A stretch of 64,000 bases of DNA from Reichenbachiella sp. 5M10 (GTDB lineage Bacteria; Bacteroidota; Bacteroidia; Cytophagales; Cyclobacteriaceae), in assembly GCF_002742335.1 (NCBI RefSeq), contig NZ_MDGR01000007.1, positions 1,244,501 to 1,308,500 on the forward strand, read 5' to 3'. Under the pieces are notes generated by a model. That model did not search any database, was not told the origin of the DNA, and worked only from the letters and a program-made list of their open reading frames with translations. Both the position numbers and the translations under genes were made by a program. Position 1 is the first letter of the stretch; each line of letters starts with the position of its first letter. Positions 1 to 7,947 of this stretch are shown here, one piece after another.

Positions 1-72
1 AGAAAAGTTTTGGCTGATTTAGCAATGAATCACCCAGAAGCTTTCAAAGCAGTTGTTGATCAATTGAAATAA
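1..72 (+). CDS. rplT: 50S ribosomal protein L20, C-terminal end (partial)
   Basis: Only the last 23 codons and the TAA stop are in the window. The tail reads RKVLADLAMNHPEAFKAVV and so on, the typical end of Bacteroidota L20, an early 23S rRNA-binding protein of the large subunit. A strong terminator follows within 25 bases, so rplT closes its operon (usually infC-rpmI-rplT, not visible here). The identification rests on a short but highly conserved tail. Confidence 0.88.
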   Translation, partial: RKVLADLAMNHPEAFKAVVDQLK

Positions 73-94
73 TCAACAGCTCGATAGAGATTAG

Positions 95-123
95 AACCTC
101 GACTATATCGTCGGGGTTTTTTT
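95..123 (+). terminator. Rho-independent terminator of rplT
   Basis: A 9-bp stem (AACCTCGAC with GTCGGGGTT, one G-U pair) closes a 6-base loop and runs into seven T. It lies 22 bases after the rplT stop. Confidence 0.85.
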
Positions 124-165
124 ATGCCCAATTTATTTTAGATTTATCCTAAATAAGAACCTACT

Positions 166-1227
166 ATGAATCGAAGAAAGTTTATTGGAAATGCCGCCCT
201 ATGGAGTGGCACGGGTTTATTGTCTTACTGTACAGGAGAGGCAATGCCCGTTGAACAGGTTCAGGAAGCTACTCATGTATTGAAGCCTAAAGCGCTGCAG
301 CCTGGTGACACGATTGGTTTGATTACACCAGGGAGCGCGTTGGTAGGAGCAGCAGTGGCAAAGGCTGAGCGAAACATGCGCGCACTGGGGTTTGAGGTTG
401 TCTATTCGAGGCATTACAATGTGCGCCGTGGTTTTGTCGCGGGGACGGATGAGCAACGTGTTGAGGATTTGCACGAGATGTTTGCAAACCCGGATATAGC
501 TGGTGTGATTTGTGGACGAGGGGGGTATGGTACAGGTAGATTGCTGCAAATGCTCGATTATGGCTTGATTCAAAGTAACCCTAAGGTGTTGATGGGGTTT
601 AGTGATATCACGGCATTGCACTTTGCGATACATCAGCAGACTGGGTTGGCCTGCTTCCATGGCCCAGTAGCTTCTTCAGAGTTTACTCCTTATACTACGG
701 CAGGGGTGAGAAATGTAGTGATGTCTACTTCCAAACCGAGTATTCAGCGCCCTGCTAGTTGGGAGGTCAAGAGTGCTGAATCTTATCAATACAATGTACT
801 TGTAGAGGGGGTGGCCGAGGGGCAGCTTATTGGAGGTAATTTGAGTATAGTGTGTTCGATGTTGGGGACTCCGTATGATGTCAGTTTCTCTGGCAAGATT
901 GTGTTTTTGGAGGAGGTAGGTGAGTCACTTTATCGTGTGGACCGTATGCTGACACAGCTTCTCAATAGTGGAAAGCTTGATCAATGTGTAGGTGTGGTGT
1001 TAGGGGTTTTTGCAAGCTGTGTAGCTAAATCAGGAGGAGTAGATGATGATCACTATGTGACATTGACTAAAGTACTTACGGATCGGTTGGGTCAGCTCAA
1101 AGTGCCGGTTATTTATGGGTTGCCTATTGGGCACATTGATGACAATAGCACCTTGCCTATAGGGATACGTGCTAGGATGGATTCTCAAACTGGCAAGATA
1201 GAGTTGCTAGAGTCTGCTGTGGTTTAG
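166..1227 (+). CDS. LD-carboxypeptidase (peptidase family S66, MccF-like)
   Basis: A 353-residue protein of the S66 serine peptidase family, which cuts the L-Lys/Dap-D-Ala bond of tetrapeptides during murein recycling, or in MccF detoxifies microcin C-type compounds. Family blocks are visible: GGYGTGRLLQMLDY, the nucleophile region MGFSDITALHF (Ser near residue 146), FLEEVGE with the expected Glu, and PIGHIDDN with the expected His. The N-terminus has a twin-arginine-like start (MNRRKFIG), a hydrophobic stretch and a Cys at residue 22, which suggests export, perhaps by Tat and as a lipoprotein. Many homologues are cytoplasmic, so the location is inferred. It is monocistronic between the rplT terminator and a convergent antiporter gene. 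Confidence 0.9.
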   Translation: MNRRKFIGNAALWSGTGLLSYCTGEAMPVEQVQEATHVLKPKALQPGDTIGLITPGSALVGAAVAKAERNMRALGFEVVYSRHYNVRRGFVAGTDEQRVEDLHEMFANPDIAGVICGRGGYGTGRLLQMLDYGLIQSNPKVLMGFSDITALHFAIHQQTGLACFHGPVASSEFTPYTTAGVRNVVMSTSKPSIQRPASWEVKSAESYQYNVLVEGVAEGQLIGGNLSIVCSMLGTPYDVSFSGKIVFLEEVGESLYRVDRMLTQLLNSGKLDQCVGVVLGVFASCVAKSGGVDDDHYVTLTKVLTDRLGQLKVPVIYGLPIGHIDDNSTLPIGIRARMDSQTGKIELLESAVV

Positions 1228-1235
1228 CGAGAGAG

Positions 1236-2705
1236 TTATGAAACTGACCCCATGATCATATAGAGGATGAAAGTGGCACCACCGGCCACAAGTGCATAGG
1301 GGAGTTGTGTATTGACGTGATCGATGTGGTCACTGGCTGAGGCCATAGATGAAATGATTGTCGTGTCGGAGATAGGAGAGCAGTGGTCTCCAAATACTCC
1401 ACCTCCAATCGCTGCAGCAATAGCCATACTGACGTTGCTGTCCATGCTTTGAGCCATTGGTACGGCGATTGATATCATGATGGCAAAGGTGCCCCATGAT
1501 GTGCCTGTACTGAATGCAATGAAGCAACTGGTGACAAAGACTATGGCAGGAACGAATTTGGGCGAAAGCCAAGCCTCTGTGGCGTGTGCGATATATAGTC
1601 CTGTGCCAAGCTCTTTGCATAAGGCCCCTATTGTGAATGCAAATACCATCAATAGTGCCAAAGAAACCATTCCAGACATTCCTTGGATGGAGAGGTCTAT
1701 CATTTCCTTGATCTTCATTATTCTTTGTGCACTATATAATCCCATACAGGTCAAGATTGCAAGAGTGACAGAGTATAGAACAGATGTGGAACCAGACCCG
1801 TTTCCAATTGCTGTAAATACTCGTTGAAAGAGGGGAGTAGTATTGTTGTCATCCCAGCCAGTATAGATAAGCATGGTGGGCATCATCGCAATCATCACGA
1901 CTATAGGGATGGTCATATTGAATGCTTTGAGGTTGTGTGTGCTTTTTGGTTCGATCATGGCTATCTCGTCAGAAATCATGGGGGTTGCTCCATCGGCGAT
2001 GACTTTGCCTTCGGTTTGGGCACGATGTTCGGCTTTGCGCATAGGTCCAAAGTCTTTGCCGGAGAGGATGATATAAAGTACCAGCCCTATAGCGAGAAAC
2101 GGATAAAAGTTATAGATCAAAGAACCAAAGAGGAGGGAAAATGGGCTGTCAAAACCTTGGGCTGCAAGTAGCCCCATGATGAAGGCTCCCCAGGCATTGA
2201 AAGGGAATATGATACATGAGGGAGCCGAACTAGAGTCGGCCAGATAGGCGAGTTTTTCTCTAGGGATTTTCATCTTGTCAAAAATGGGTCGATACAGCGT
2301 CCCGACAGTGAGTATCGAGATGTTAGATTCGACAAAAATAATCATTCCAGTGAGGGAAGCGTAGAGTTGAATCATAGTGCGACTTTTGGTAGTATTGGTG
2401 GATTTTTCCAATCGTCGAGAAACCCATTGAATAAAACCTTCGACTCCTCCCGAACGCTGGATCAGTGCAATGAGTGATCCAACGAGCAAGGTGAAGATAA
2501 TAGTACGTGTATTGCCAGGATCAGCAAACACCTGTACGAAGGCTGCTAGGGTGTCCATAGTGCCAGCGAGGGGATTGCCGTTATTGAGAATAATCCACCC
2601 AAGCCAGATGCCTATGGAGAGAGAAAGGAAGACTTGCTTGGTGCGCAGCGCTAAGAAAATTGCTAAGAGGGGAGGTACTAAAGACCAGAAACCGTATTCA
2701 CTCAT
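1236..2705 (-). CDS. Na+/H+ antiporter, NhaC family
   Basis: A 489-residue polytopic inner-membrane protein with about 11-12 hydrophobic segments. It matches the NhaC/ArsB-type antiporter family in length and in blocks such as GGVEGFIQW, the FVESNISILTVG segment, DSSSAPSCIIFPFNAWG and GGGVFGDHCSPISDTTI. Family members exchange cytoplasmic Na+ for H+; some are amino-acid/metabolite exchangers (malate/lactate, arginine/ornithine), so the substrate is not certain. The ATG at 2705 gives the normal N-terminus (MSEYGFWSLVPPLLAI). It converges on the LD-carboxypeptidase gene with only 8 bases between stops, and no terminator is evident in between. Confidence 0.9.
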   Translation of the reverse strand: MSEYGFWSLVPPLLAIFLALRTKQVFLSLSIGIWLGWIILNNGNPLAGTMDTLAAFVQVFADPGNTRTIIFTLLVGSLIALIQRSGGVEGFIQWVSRRLEKSTNTTKSRTMIQLYASLTGMIIFVESNISILTVGTLYRPIFDKMKIPREKLAYLADSSSAPSCIIFPFNAWGAFIMGLLAAQGFDSPFSLLFGSLIYNFYPFLAIGLVLYIILSGKDFGPMRKAEHRAQTEGKVIADGATPMISDEIAMIEPKSTHNLKAFNMTIPIVVMIAMMPTMLIYTGWDDNNTTPLFQRVFTAIGNGSGSTSVLYSVTLAILTCMGLYSAQRIMKIKEMIDLSIQGMSGMVSLALLMVFAFTIGALCKELGTGLYIAHATEAWLSPKFVPAIVFVTSCFIAFSTGTSWGTFAIMISIAVPMAQSMDSNVSMAIAAAIGGGVFGDHCSPISDTTIISSMASASDHIDHVNTQLPYALVAGGATFILYMIMGSVS

Positions 2706-2816
2706 GGGGTAAATTTATTAGAGTATCGAATCTACTCTAATTATAGACATAGCACAAAATGCGGTGGGAATTGTCTTCATTATTTCGTATATTTTATCAA
2801 GCAAAACCTAAAGATT

Positions 2817-3398
2817 ATGAAAAAGACGATATATCCAATTTTGATATTGGTGTGTCTATCACTTACATCCTGGGCACAGACCAAGTGGGAGATAGATCCT
2901 GTACATTCCAATATAGAGTTTGAAGTAGACCATATGGCTATTTCGACCGTTACAGGCAGTTTTACAGATTTTCAATGTGCAGTAGAGTCCAAGAGGAATT
3001 CTTTTGATGGTGCCAAAGTTGATGCTTTGGTCCAAGTTAAAAGTTTGACTACTAAAAACGTAACGAGGGACAAACACTTGCGCGAGGATGATTTTTTTAA
3101 TGCAGAGAAATATCCAGTGATTACGTTCAAAAGCGAGTCTTTTGTAAAGAAAAGTGATACCAAGTATCAAGTGACTGGATGGCTAACAATTCGCGATGTG
3201 ACCAAGAAGATTACATTTCCTGCAGAGTACAGTGGTATGGCCAAACTAGGAGAGAAAGTGATCAGCGGTTTTAAGGCTGAGTTTGTCATCAATCGCTTTG
3301 ATTACAAATTGACTTGGAATGATACTTTGGACACAGGTAGTCTTGTAGTAGGCAAGGATGTCAATGTCAAATTGAATTTAGAGTTGATAAAGATTTAG
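2817..3398 (+). CDS. YceI family periplasmic protein
   Basis: A 193-residue secreted protein. Residues 1-20 are a signal peptide (MKKTIYPILILVCLSLTSWA, then Q). The mature part begins with the YceI hallmark WEIDPVHSNIEFEVDHMAIS and continues with TGSFTDF, KHLREDDFFNAEKYP and LTIRDVTKKITFP. YceI proteins form a lipocalin-like beta-barrel that binds polyisoprenoid lipids. The exact role here is unknown. It is transcribed alone, with a strong terminator downstream. Confidence 0.92.
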   Translation: MKKTIYPILILVCLSLTSWAQTKWEIDPVHSNIEFEVDHMAISTVTGSFTDFQCAVESKRNSFDGAKVDALVQVKSLTTKNVTRDKHLREDDFFNAEKYPVITFKSESFVKKSDTKYQVTGWLTIRDVTKKITFPAEYSGMAKLGEKVISGFKAEFVINRFDYKLTWNDTLDTGSLVVGKDVNVKLNLELIKI

Positions 3399-3419
3399 CA
3401 GAGGTTATTTGGATTTGGA

Positions 3420-3475
3420 GAGAGGCGGTTCAAAGTATGTCTATGTAGATATTGCTTTTGAGACCGCCTCTTTTT
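3420..3475 (+). terminator. Terminator after the YceI gene
   Basis: A perfect 9-bp stem (AGAGGCGGT at 3421-3429 with ACCGCCTCT at 3463-3471), extended by a weak inner CAAAG/CTTTTG pairing, is followed by TTTTT. Confidence 0.8.
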
Positions 3476-3493
3476 GTGTAGTTTCGGGTCTTC

Positions 3494-4984
3494 ATGAGCA
3501 ACACAGAAAATTTTAGTAATCGTTGGGGGATTGTACTAGCCTCATTGGGTATGGCGATAGGGGCGGGCAATCTTTGGCGCTTTCCTCGTCTCGCAGGTCA
3601 GTATGGAGGTTCATTTATCATTCTTTGGATTGTGTTTCTGTTTGTTTGGTCCATACCGTTGTTGTTGGCGGAGTTTTCTATGGGCAAGAACTTTAGAAAG
3701 GGTGTTATTGGCTCTTTTGCCGCCTTGGCAGGGAAACGTTACACTTGGATGGGATTTTTCATTACGGTATGTACCTTAGGGATTGCCTTTTATTATTCAG
3801 TGGTGACAGCATGGTCACTTCGTTATTTAAGCTTCTCTGTAGGGAATTTATTCGATGACACGCCGTTGCTTGATCGTATTGCTACTGATCCGAGTTATAT
3901 GGGGGGGCACTGGGAGAGCGTGTCCAACGGTAGTTGGGTGACAGTGATTACATATATCTGTTGTGTAATGGTTGGGGTGTGGGTGTTGTCTCGAGGTATT
4001 CAAAAAGGATTAGAAAAGACGAACCGATTGCTCATTCCAAGTTTGTTTGTATTGTTGCTGGTTATAGTGGCTATATCCCTCAATATGGATGGAGGAGTCA
4101 AGGGGTTGGAGTATATGTTTGCCATTGACGTCAGCCATTTTTCAAATGGAAAAATATGGATTGAAGCGCTTTCTCAATCGGCTTGGTCTACGGGAGCGGG
4201 CTGGGGACTGATGATTACAATTTCTTCTTATTCCCGAGTCAAAGAAGACGTTGTTCTTAATACATTTATTGGAGCTTTGGGGAATAATACGGCTTCTTTG
4301 ATTGCTGGAATGGCAATTTTGCCAGCGGTGTTTGCATTGGCAAGTTCAGAGGGAGAGGCCATAGCGTATCTGCAGGAAGGTAACCAAGCGTTGACGTTCA
4401 TGATCATACCCGAGTTGTTTGCTCACGTAGATGGAGGGGGGTATTTGTCAGTATTGTTTTTTGCGGCGCTTTCTATGGCAGCTTTTAGTTCGCTGTTGCC
4501 GATGCTAGAACTCATGGGGCGAAATTTGCAAGACCTGGGATTGAATAAAAGGAAAGTCATGCTGTGGGTTTCATTCTTTTTTGTCTTGTTTGGGTTTCCT
4601 TCGGCGTATTCTTTGAATGTATTCAATAATCAAGATTGGGTTTGGGGGTTAGGGCTGATCTTGACTGGTATGTTTATTTTGTACGGCTTGCTTGTTTTTG
4701 GAATCAAGCGGTTCAAGGAAGAGTATCTCGATACTGATTCGGATTTGAAATTTCCAACGCTATATTTCCAAATTTGTGTGGTGAGTAATCTACTATTGGG
4801 ATGTGTTTTGATTTACTGGTGGATGTCACAAGGCTTTAGTAATTACCCTTGGTTTGATGAATCTGGGAGTTGGAATGTGATGGATGTGTATAGTAACGCC
4901 TCGATCGTTACCCAGTGGGGAGGCGTGTTGTTGATAGGTGTACTGTTCAATCGATTTTTGTATAAGAAATTTGCAACAAAATGA
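3494..4984 (+). CDS. Sodium-dependent transporter, NSS (SNF) family
   Basis: A 496-residue member of the neurotransmitter:sodium symporter family with 12 expected membrane segments. TM1 carries the family signature GNLWRFPRLAGQYGG, which includes the unwound Na+/substrate site. Other blocks include AFYYSVVTAWSLRY, GAGWGLMITISSYSR and FFAALSMAAFSSLLPMLE. Bacterial relatives import neutral amino acids with Na+. Its stop codon overlaps the start of the next small gene (ATGA), which matches the MetP/MetS two-component arrangement for Met/Ala uptake. The substrate is inferred from that arrangement only. Confidence 0.92.
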   Translation: MSNTENFSNRWGIVLASLGMAIGAGNLWRFPRLAGQYGGSFIILWIVFLFVWSIPLLLAEFSMGKNFRKGVIGSFAALAGKRYTWMGFFITVCTLGIAFYYSVVTAWSLRYLSFSVGNLFDDTPLLDRIATDPSYMGGHWESVSNGSWVTVITYICCVMVGVWVLSRGIQKGLEKTNRLLIPSLFVLLLVIVAISLNMDGGVKGLEYMFAIDVSHFSNGKIWIEALSQSAWSTGAGWGLMITISSYSRVKEDVVLNTFIGALGNNTASLIAGMAILPAVFALASSEGEAIAYLQEGNQALTFMIIPELFAHVDGGGYLSVLFFAALSMAAFSSLLPMLELMGRNLQDLGLNKRKVMLWVSFFFVLFGFPSAYSLNVFNNQDWVWGLGLILTGMFILYGLLVFGIKRFKEEYLDTDSDLKFPTLYFQICVVSNLLLGCVLIYWWMSQGFSNYPWFDESGSWNVMDVYSNASIVTQWGGVLLIGVLFNRFLYKKFATK

Positions 4985-5103
4985 GTAGCCAAGCAATCAT
5001 TAGTATGGTGTGTATCTTAGGGGCAGTTGTCGGTGGGTTCGTGTTTTTTCTGAGTTTAGCCATACGAAAAGAGAATAATGACCAAGCGAACGACAAAGGG
5101 TAG
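4981..5103 (+). CDS. Small subunit of NSS transporter (MetS-like), 40 aa
   Basis: A 40-codon gene whose ATG overlaps the TGA of the transporter in an ATGA junction, so translation is probably coupled. The product is one membrane helix (IISMVCILGAVVGGFVFFLS) followed by a charged tail (IRKENNDQANDKG). Size, topology and position match the MetS-type 'methionine/alanine import NSS transporter small subunit' family. The family match is from memory of its features, not from a search. Confidence 0.75.
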   Translation: MSSQAIISMVCILGAVVGGFVFFLSLAIRKENNDQANDKG

Positions 5104-5195
5104 TTCGTGGTAGCTATGGGATGTTATAATCCCACTGAGAGGTTGTATATGTTTAAATCCCTTGTGTTCAATTTTTAAAGACTTATTAATAACAG

Positions 5196-5666
5196 ATGAA
5201 AAAGATAGATGCACTCAATCAAGTTGCCGAGTTTCACCGGACATTCAAACATCCTATAGTTGAGAGCCCTAAAATCCCTGATGCGAAGCGTTGCGCACTA
5301 CGTGTAGAGTTGATCTCGGAAGAGCTCAAAGAGCTTGAACAAGCAATCAAAGACAAGGATATGGTGGAGATAGCTGATGCACTTTGTGATATTCAGTATG
5401 TCTTGTCTGGTGCGGTATTGGAGTTTGGTCTTGGTCACAAGTTTGTTGAGTTGTTTGACGAAGTACAACGTTCTAATATGAGCAAGGCTTGTAAGACGAT
5501 GGAAGAGGCTCAGGCGACAGTGTTGCACTATAGGGAGAATAAGGGGACGGAGAGTTATATCAAGGAAGAGGATGGCTTGTATTTGGTCTATCGCAAAGAG
5601 GATGACAAGACTCTCAAGTCTATTGATTATTCACCAGCAGATTTGAAGGGGATCTTAGAGGAGTAG
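5196..5666 (+). CDS. MazG-like / HisE-like nucleoside triphosphate pyrophosphohydrolase family protein
   Basis: A 156-residue all-alpha NTP pyrophosphatase-type protein. The metal-binding pattern is visible as ELISEELKEL (EExxE-like) followed by EIADALCDIQYV (ExxD-like), as in the PRA-PH/MazG superfamily. Such enzymes hydrolyse (d)NTPs to monophosphate and pyrophosphate, often as house-cleaners. It is a single-domain form, too short for full-length MazG, and it is not in a his operon, so a histidine role is unlikely. A strong terminator follows. Confidence 0.82.
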   Translation: MKKIDALNQVAEFHRTFKHPIVESPKIPDAKRCALRVELISEELKELEQAIKDKDMVEIADALCDIQYVLSGAVLEFGLGHKFVELFDEVQRSNMSKACKTMEEAQATVLHYRENKGTESYIKEEDGLYLVYRKEDDKTLKSIDYSPADLKGILEE

Positions 5667-5689
5667 AGGGGCCTGATTCTATGAAATAC

Positions 5690-5719
5690 AAAAGGACAGC
5701 CATATAGCTGTCCTTTTTT
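5690..5719 (+). terminator. Terminator after the MazG-like gene
   Basis: A perfect 11-bp stem (AAAAGGACAGC with GCTGTCCTTTT) around the loop CATATA, ending in a T run. Confidence 0.88.
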
Positions 5720-6328
5720 GGTTGGGGTTGGTTTCCTAACTGGTTGACTTAGGGGCAATACGTATTTACAAGTGTAAAGCTGCGAACATCTCACTTTCGA
5801 ATCCTGCCAAATGTGTTTAAAATCCTGCCAATCTGCTTTATTTTCACTCAATCCCTGTTTTTTTTCGTAGCGAGTGGGTGTTTTTGTTTAATTGAGGATG
5901 CTGATTTGGGATGTGAATTCTCTAGTGTTGTAGACTGTTCTCCGCACTAGTATATATGTGGCAATTATGTTTTACTTCATAGCCAGCCTTTCGAATGGTG
6001 TGAATAATAGAGGGGTTCTTAGGGAATATTGTTACTATGAATGGCTCGGGGGGCGCGTAGGCTTTGGAGGTTGTTTTGATGAGTTTCTTTTGTGTTTATT
6101 TTGTGCAATATCATGCCTGTGTTAGAGATGTAATCTTTTCTGGAAGACTGTATTGAAAATCCAAGATCGGGCAGAGGCTAGTTTAGAATGAATTATGTGT
6201 TAAGCTTCTGCAGAATTGAAAGAGAGCTTGTTGATTTGTAGGTCAACTATAGGATCAGTTAGTAATGCTTGGAGCAACATCAGTAACCATTTCTCGATGA
6301 ATCTTGAACCCAGAAATACGGATTGGTC
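5720..6328. other. Gene-free stretch left of the insertion sequence
   Basis: About 600 bases without a convincing gene on either strand. It contains an 11-bp direct repeat (AATCCTGCCAA at about 5800 and 5821). At its right edge, 6309-6328 is a degenerate copy of the insertion-sequence end (CCCAGAAATACGGATTGGTC). It may be decayed sequence from earlier insertions. No frame here looks like a recognisable protein. Confidence 0.5.
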
Positions 6329-6336
6329 TCAAATCT
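6329..6336. repeat. Left 8-bp target site duplication
   Basis: TCAAATCT, identical to 7824-7831 on the other side of the insertion sequence. Confidence 0.88.
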
Positions 6337-6359
6337 GGATCAGTCTGTATTTCTGGGGG
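6337..6359 (+). repeat. Left terminal inverted repeat of the insertion sequence
   Basis: 23 bp beginning GGATCAGTCTGTATTTCTGG and ending in a G run. It is the exact reverse complement of 7801-7823. Confidence 0.93.
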
Positions 6360-6399
6360 GCAATAAGTCATAATTAATTTTCTTTGCTAGAAAAAAGCA

Positions 6400-6756
6400 T
6401 TGGAAAAGGAGTTATTGAGTCTATTATTACCTGAGGGTATGTTGGATTATTTCGAAGTAGTGTCCATGAGGCTAAAGGACAAAACGTATTTCATTTATTT
6501 GGAAGAGAAGAATATCCACCCTCAGCAGTTCAAAGGAGATAAATTGACCTCCAAAGGATTCTTTGATGAGGTTTCCATTCAAGATTTTCCTCTTCGCGGC
6601 AAGCCCTGCTATCTTAAGATCAAGCGTAGGAAGTGGCTCAATGAGGATACTGGCAAAAATGTAAGCAGGGATTGGAAAATGGTAGCAACAGGTACGCGGA
6701 TGACAGAGGAATTCGCGCTTTTTTTAAAACGGAACTCCTGGATTCCAAGCCTATAA
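6400..6756 (+). CDS. ISAon1-type transposase, N-terminal frame (orfA)
   Basis: A 118-residue frame that appears to start with TTG at 6400; no in-frame ATG precedes the conserved MEKELLSLLLPEGMLDYFE-like start. It resembles the N-terminal region protein annotated for ISAon1 elements, with conserved blocks LPEGMLDYFEVV, FFDEVSIQDFPLRGKPCYL and IKRRKWL, and is probably the DNA-binding part. Near its end the codons CTT TTT TTA AAA form overlapping slippery heptamers (T-TTT-TTA and T-TTA-AAA). A -1 slip there would fuse this frame to the catalytic frame as one protein of about 440 residues. Confidence 0.85.
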   Translation: MEKELLSLLLPEGMLDYFEVVSMRLKDKTYFIYLEEKNIHPQQFKGDKLTSKGFFDEVSIQDFPLRGKPCYLKIKRRKWLNEDTGKNVSRDWKMVATGTRMTEEFALFLKRNSWIPSL

Positions 6757-7721
6757 GCTGCAAGCTGGTTGCCGAACTATTTCATCTCAATAGTAAGCAA
6801 CTCGAACACCAATATGTCTTCTATTTGAGCAATTTCATGCAATGGCCTCAACGGGAGCACGCCTCTGATTGGATATTGTTCCCCGAAAACATGGGCACTC
6901 ATTTAAGTATTGATGAGACTGCTCTCTCACAAGGAGAGCTTTATACAATTGTGACCAATAAAGCAGCAAAAGGAAGGAAAGGTAGCTTAGTTGCTTTGGT
7001 CAAAGGAACTGATAGTGAGCAAGTAAACGCGGTATTGAAGCAAGTTGACAGTACTTTAAGGCGCAAAGTCCAAGAAGTCACACTGGATATGGCTGCTAGC
7101 ATGGAAAAAATAGTTAGACGCAGCTTTCCAAAAGCCCAGTTAGTAACAGACCGCTTTCATGTTCAAAAATTGGCCTATGATGCGGTACAAGAAATGCGCA
7201 TTGCTTACAGATGGGAAGCCATCGATCAGGAAAATAAAGAAATTGAATTGAGTCGTGAAGCAGGTAAGTCTTATGTTGCCCATCGACTCGAAAATGGCGA
7301 TACAGAGAAGCAACTTTTGGCTAGAAGCAGGTACTTGCTTTTCAAAAGCGAACACAACTGGACTGTCTCACAAGTCCACCGTGCAGAGATACTCTTCAAA
7401 CACTATCCTTCACTGGAAAAAGCCTACAAACTCTCAAGAGAACTCGCTTACATTTATCAAAGTAGCAAGGTCAAAGGAGTTGCATTTACTCGTTTGGCTC
7501 AATGGTATGACAAGGTAGAAAAGGCAGGCTTCAAGTCCTTCAACACAGTGGCCAGAACAATACAAAACCACTATCAGAGTATTCTCAATTTCTTTGATCA
7601 TCGAAGTACCAATGCGTCAGCAGAATCTTTCAATGCCAAGATCAAGGCCTTTAGATCTCAATTCAGAGGTGTTCAAAACGTAGAATTTTTCCTCTACAGA
7701 CTATCTAAAATTTATGCGTGA
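6672..7721 (+). CDS. ISAon1-type transposase, catalytic frame (orfB)
   Basis: This frame holds the ISL3-type DDE nuclease of the element. The catalytic residues are expected in LSIDETALS, LVTDRFHVQKLAYDA and NASAESFNAKIKAFRSQFRG (Asp, Asp, Glu). Nothing suggests an independent start; the open frame begins at a TTG within orfA, and the likely real product begins in orfA and shifts -1 at 6720-6729. The frame is complete, with no internal stops, and ends 80 bases before the right inverted repeat begins. Confidence 0.88.
   Translation: MENGSNRYADDRGIRAFFKTELLDSKPISCKLVAELFHLNSKQLEHQYVFYLSNFMQWPQREHASDWILFPENMGTHLSIDETALSQGELYTIVTNKAAKGRKGSLVALVKGTDSEQVNAVLKQVDSTLRRKVQEVTLDMAASMEKIVRRSFPKAQLVTDRFHVQKLAYDAVQEMRIAYRWEAIDQENKEIELSREAGKSYVAHRLENGDTEKQLLARSRYLLFKSEHNWTVSQVHRAEILFKHYPSLEKAYKLSRELAYIYQSSKVKGVAFTRLAQWYDKVEKAGFKSFNTVARTIQNHYQSILNFFDHRSTNASAESFNAKIKAFRSQFRGVQNVEFFLYRLSKIYA
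6719..6730 (+). promoter_or_regulatory. Probable programmed -1 frameshift site
   Basis: Seven T, four A and a C. Read in the orfA frame it is T TTT TTA AAA C, which contains two overlapping X XXY YYZ heptamers. The catalytic frame lies in -1 relative to orfA, exactly the shift such a site produces. Confidence 0.72.
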
Positions 7722-7741
7722 TTTTTTCAATCCCCCAAGTT

Positions 7742-7754
7742 TACAGACTGATCC
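7742..7754 (+). repeat. Subterminal copy of the inverted-repeat core
   Basis: TACAGACTGATCC, identical to the last 13 bases of the right end (7811-7823) and in the same orientation, 69 bp further in. It is possibly a second transposase binding site. Confidence 0.7.
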
Positions 7755-7800
7755 GTTTTGAACATTGAATCGTTGAATAACGAAGTGATCCATCATCTCT

Positions 7801-7823
7801 CCCCCAGAAATACAGACTGATCC
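7801..7823 (+). repeat. Right terminal inverted repeat of the insertion sequence
   Basis: The exact reverse complement of 6337-6359, ending in ACAGACTGATCC. It is followed at once by the TCAAATCT duplication. Confidence 0.93.
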
Positions 7824-7831
7824 TCAAATCT
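7824..7831. repeat. Right 8-bp target site duplication
   Basis: TCAAATCT, identical to 6329-6336. Confidence 0.88.
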
Positions 7832-7857
7832 TTCATATGGAGTAGTAGAGTGAGGAT

Positions 7858-7891
7858 AAAAAAGAAGGGGCTGCCCTTGCGGTGCAACCCC
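7858..7891 (-). terminator. Strong minus-strand terminator
   Basis: In the RNA, GGGGUUGC pairs with GCAGCCCC (8 bp, one G-U). Above it a bulged A and a CC/GG pair close a GCAA tetraloop. The stem is followed by UUCUUUUUU. Confidence 0.88.
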
Positions 7892-7947
7892 TAAACCAAC
7901 CTAACCTAAACTTACCTTTGTTACCTTTATTTGATATTTGGTTAATT

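Larger units (their letters stand above)
6337..7823 (+). mobile_element. Complete insertion sequence, ISAon1-type (ISL3-like), 1487 bp
   Basis: The ends are perfect 23-bp inverted repeats: GGATCAGTCTG... at 6337-6359 and its exact complement ...CAGACTGATCC at 7801-7823. The 8-bp sequence TCAAATCT directly flanks both ends (6329-6336 and 7824-7831), a target duplication of the length known for ISL3-related elements. Inside are two overlapping frames joined by a T-rich slippery site, together encoding one DDE transposase. The ends, duplication and frames are all intact, so the copy looks recent and potentially active. Confidence 0.93.

Noticed and set aside
217-660. 147-codon minus-strand frame
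   Set aside because: Antisense to the LD-carboxypeptidase gene; no family resemblance.
5800-5831. 11-bp direct repeat as a possible attachment site
   Set aside because: Two nearby copies only, with no integrase or tRNA; likely chance or decayed sequence.
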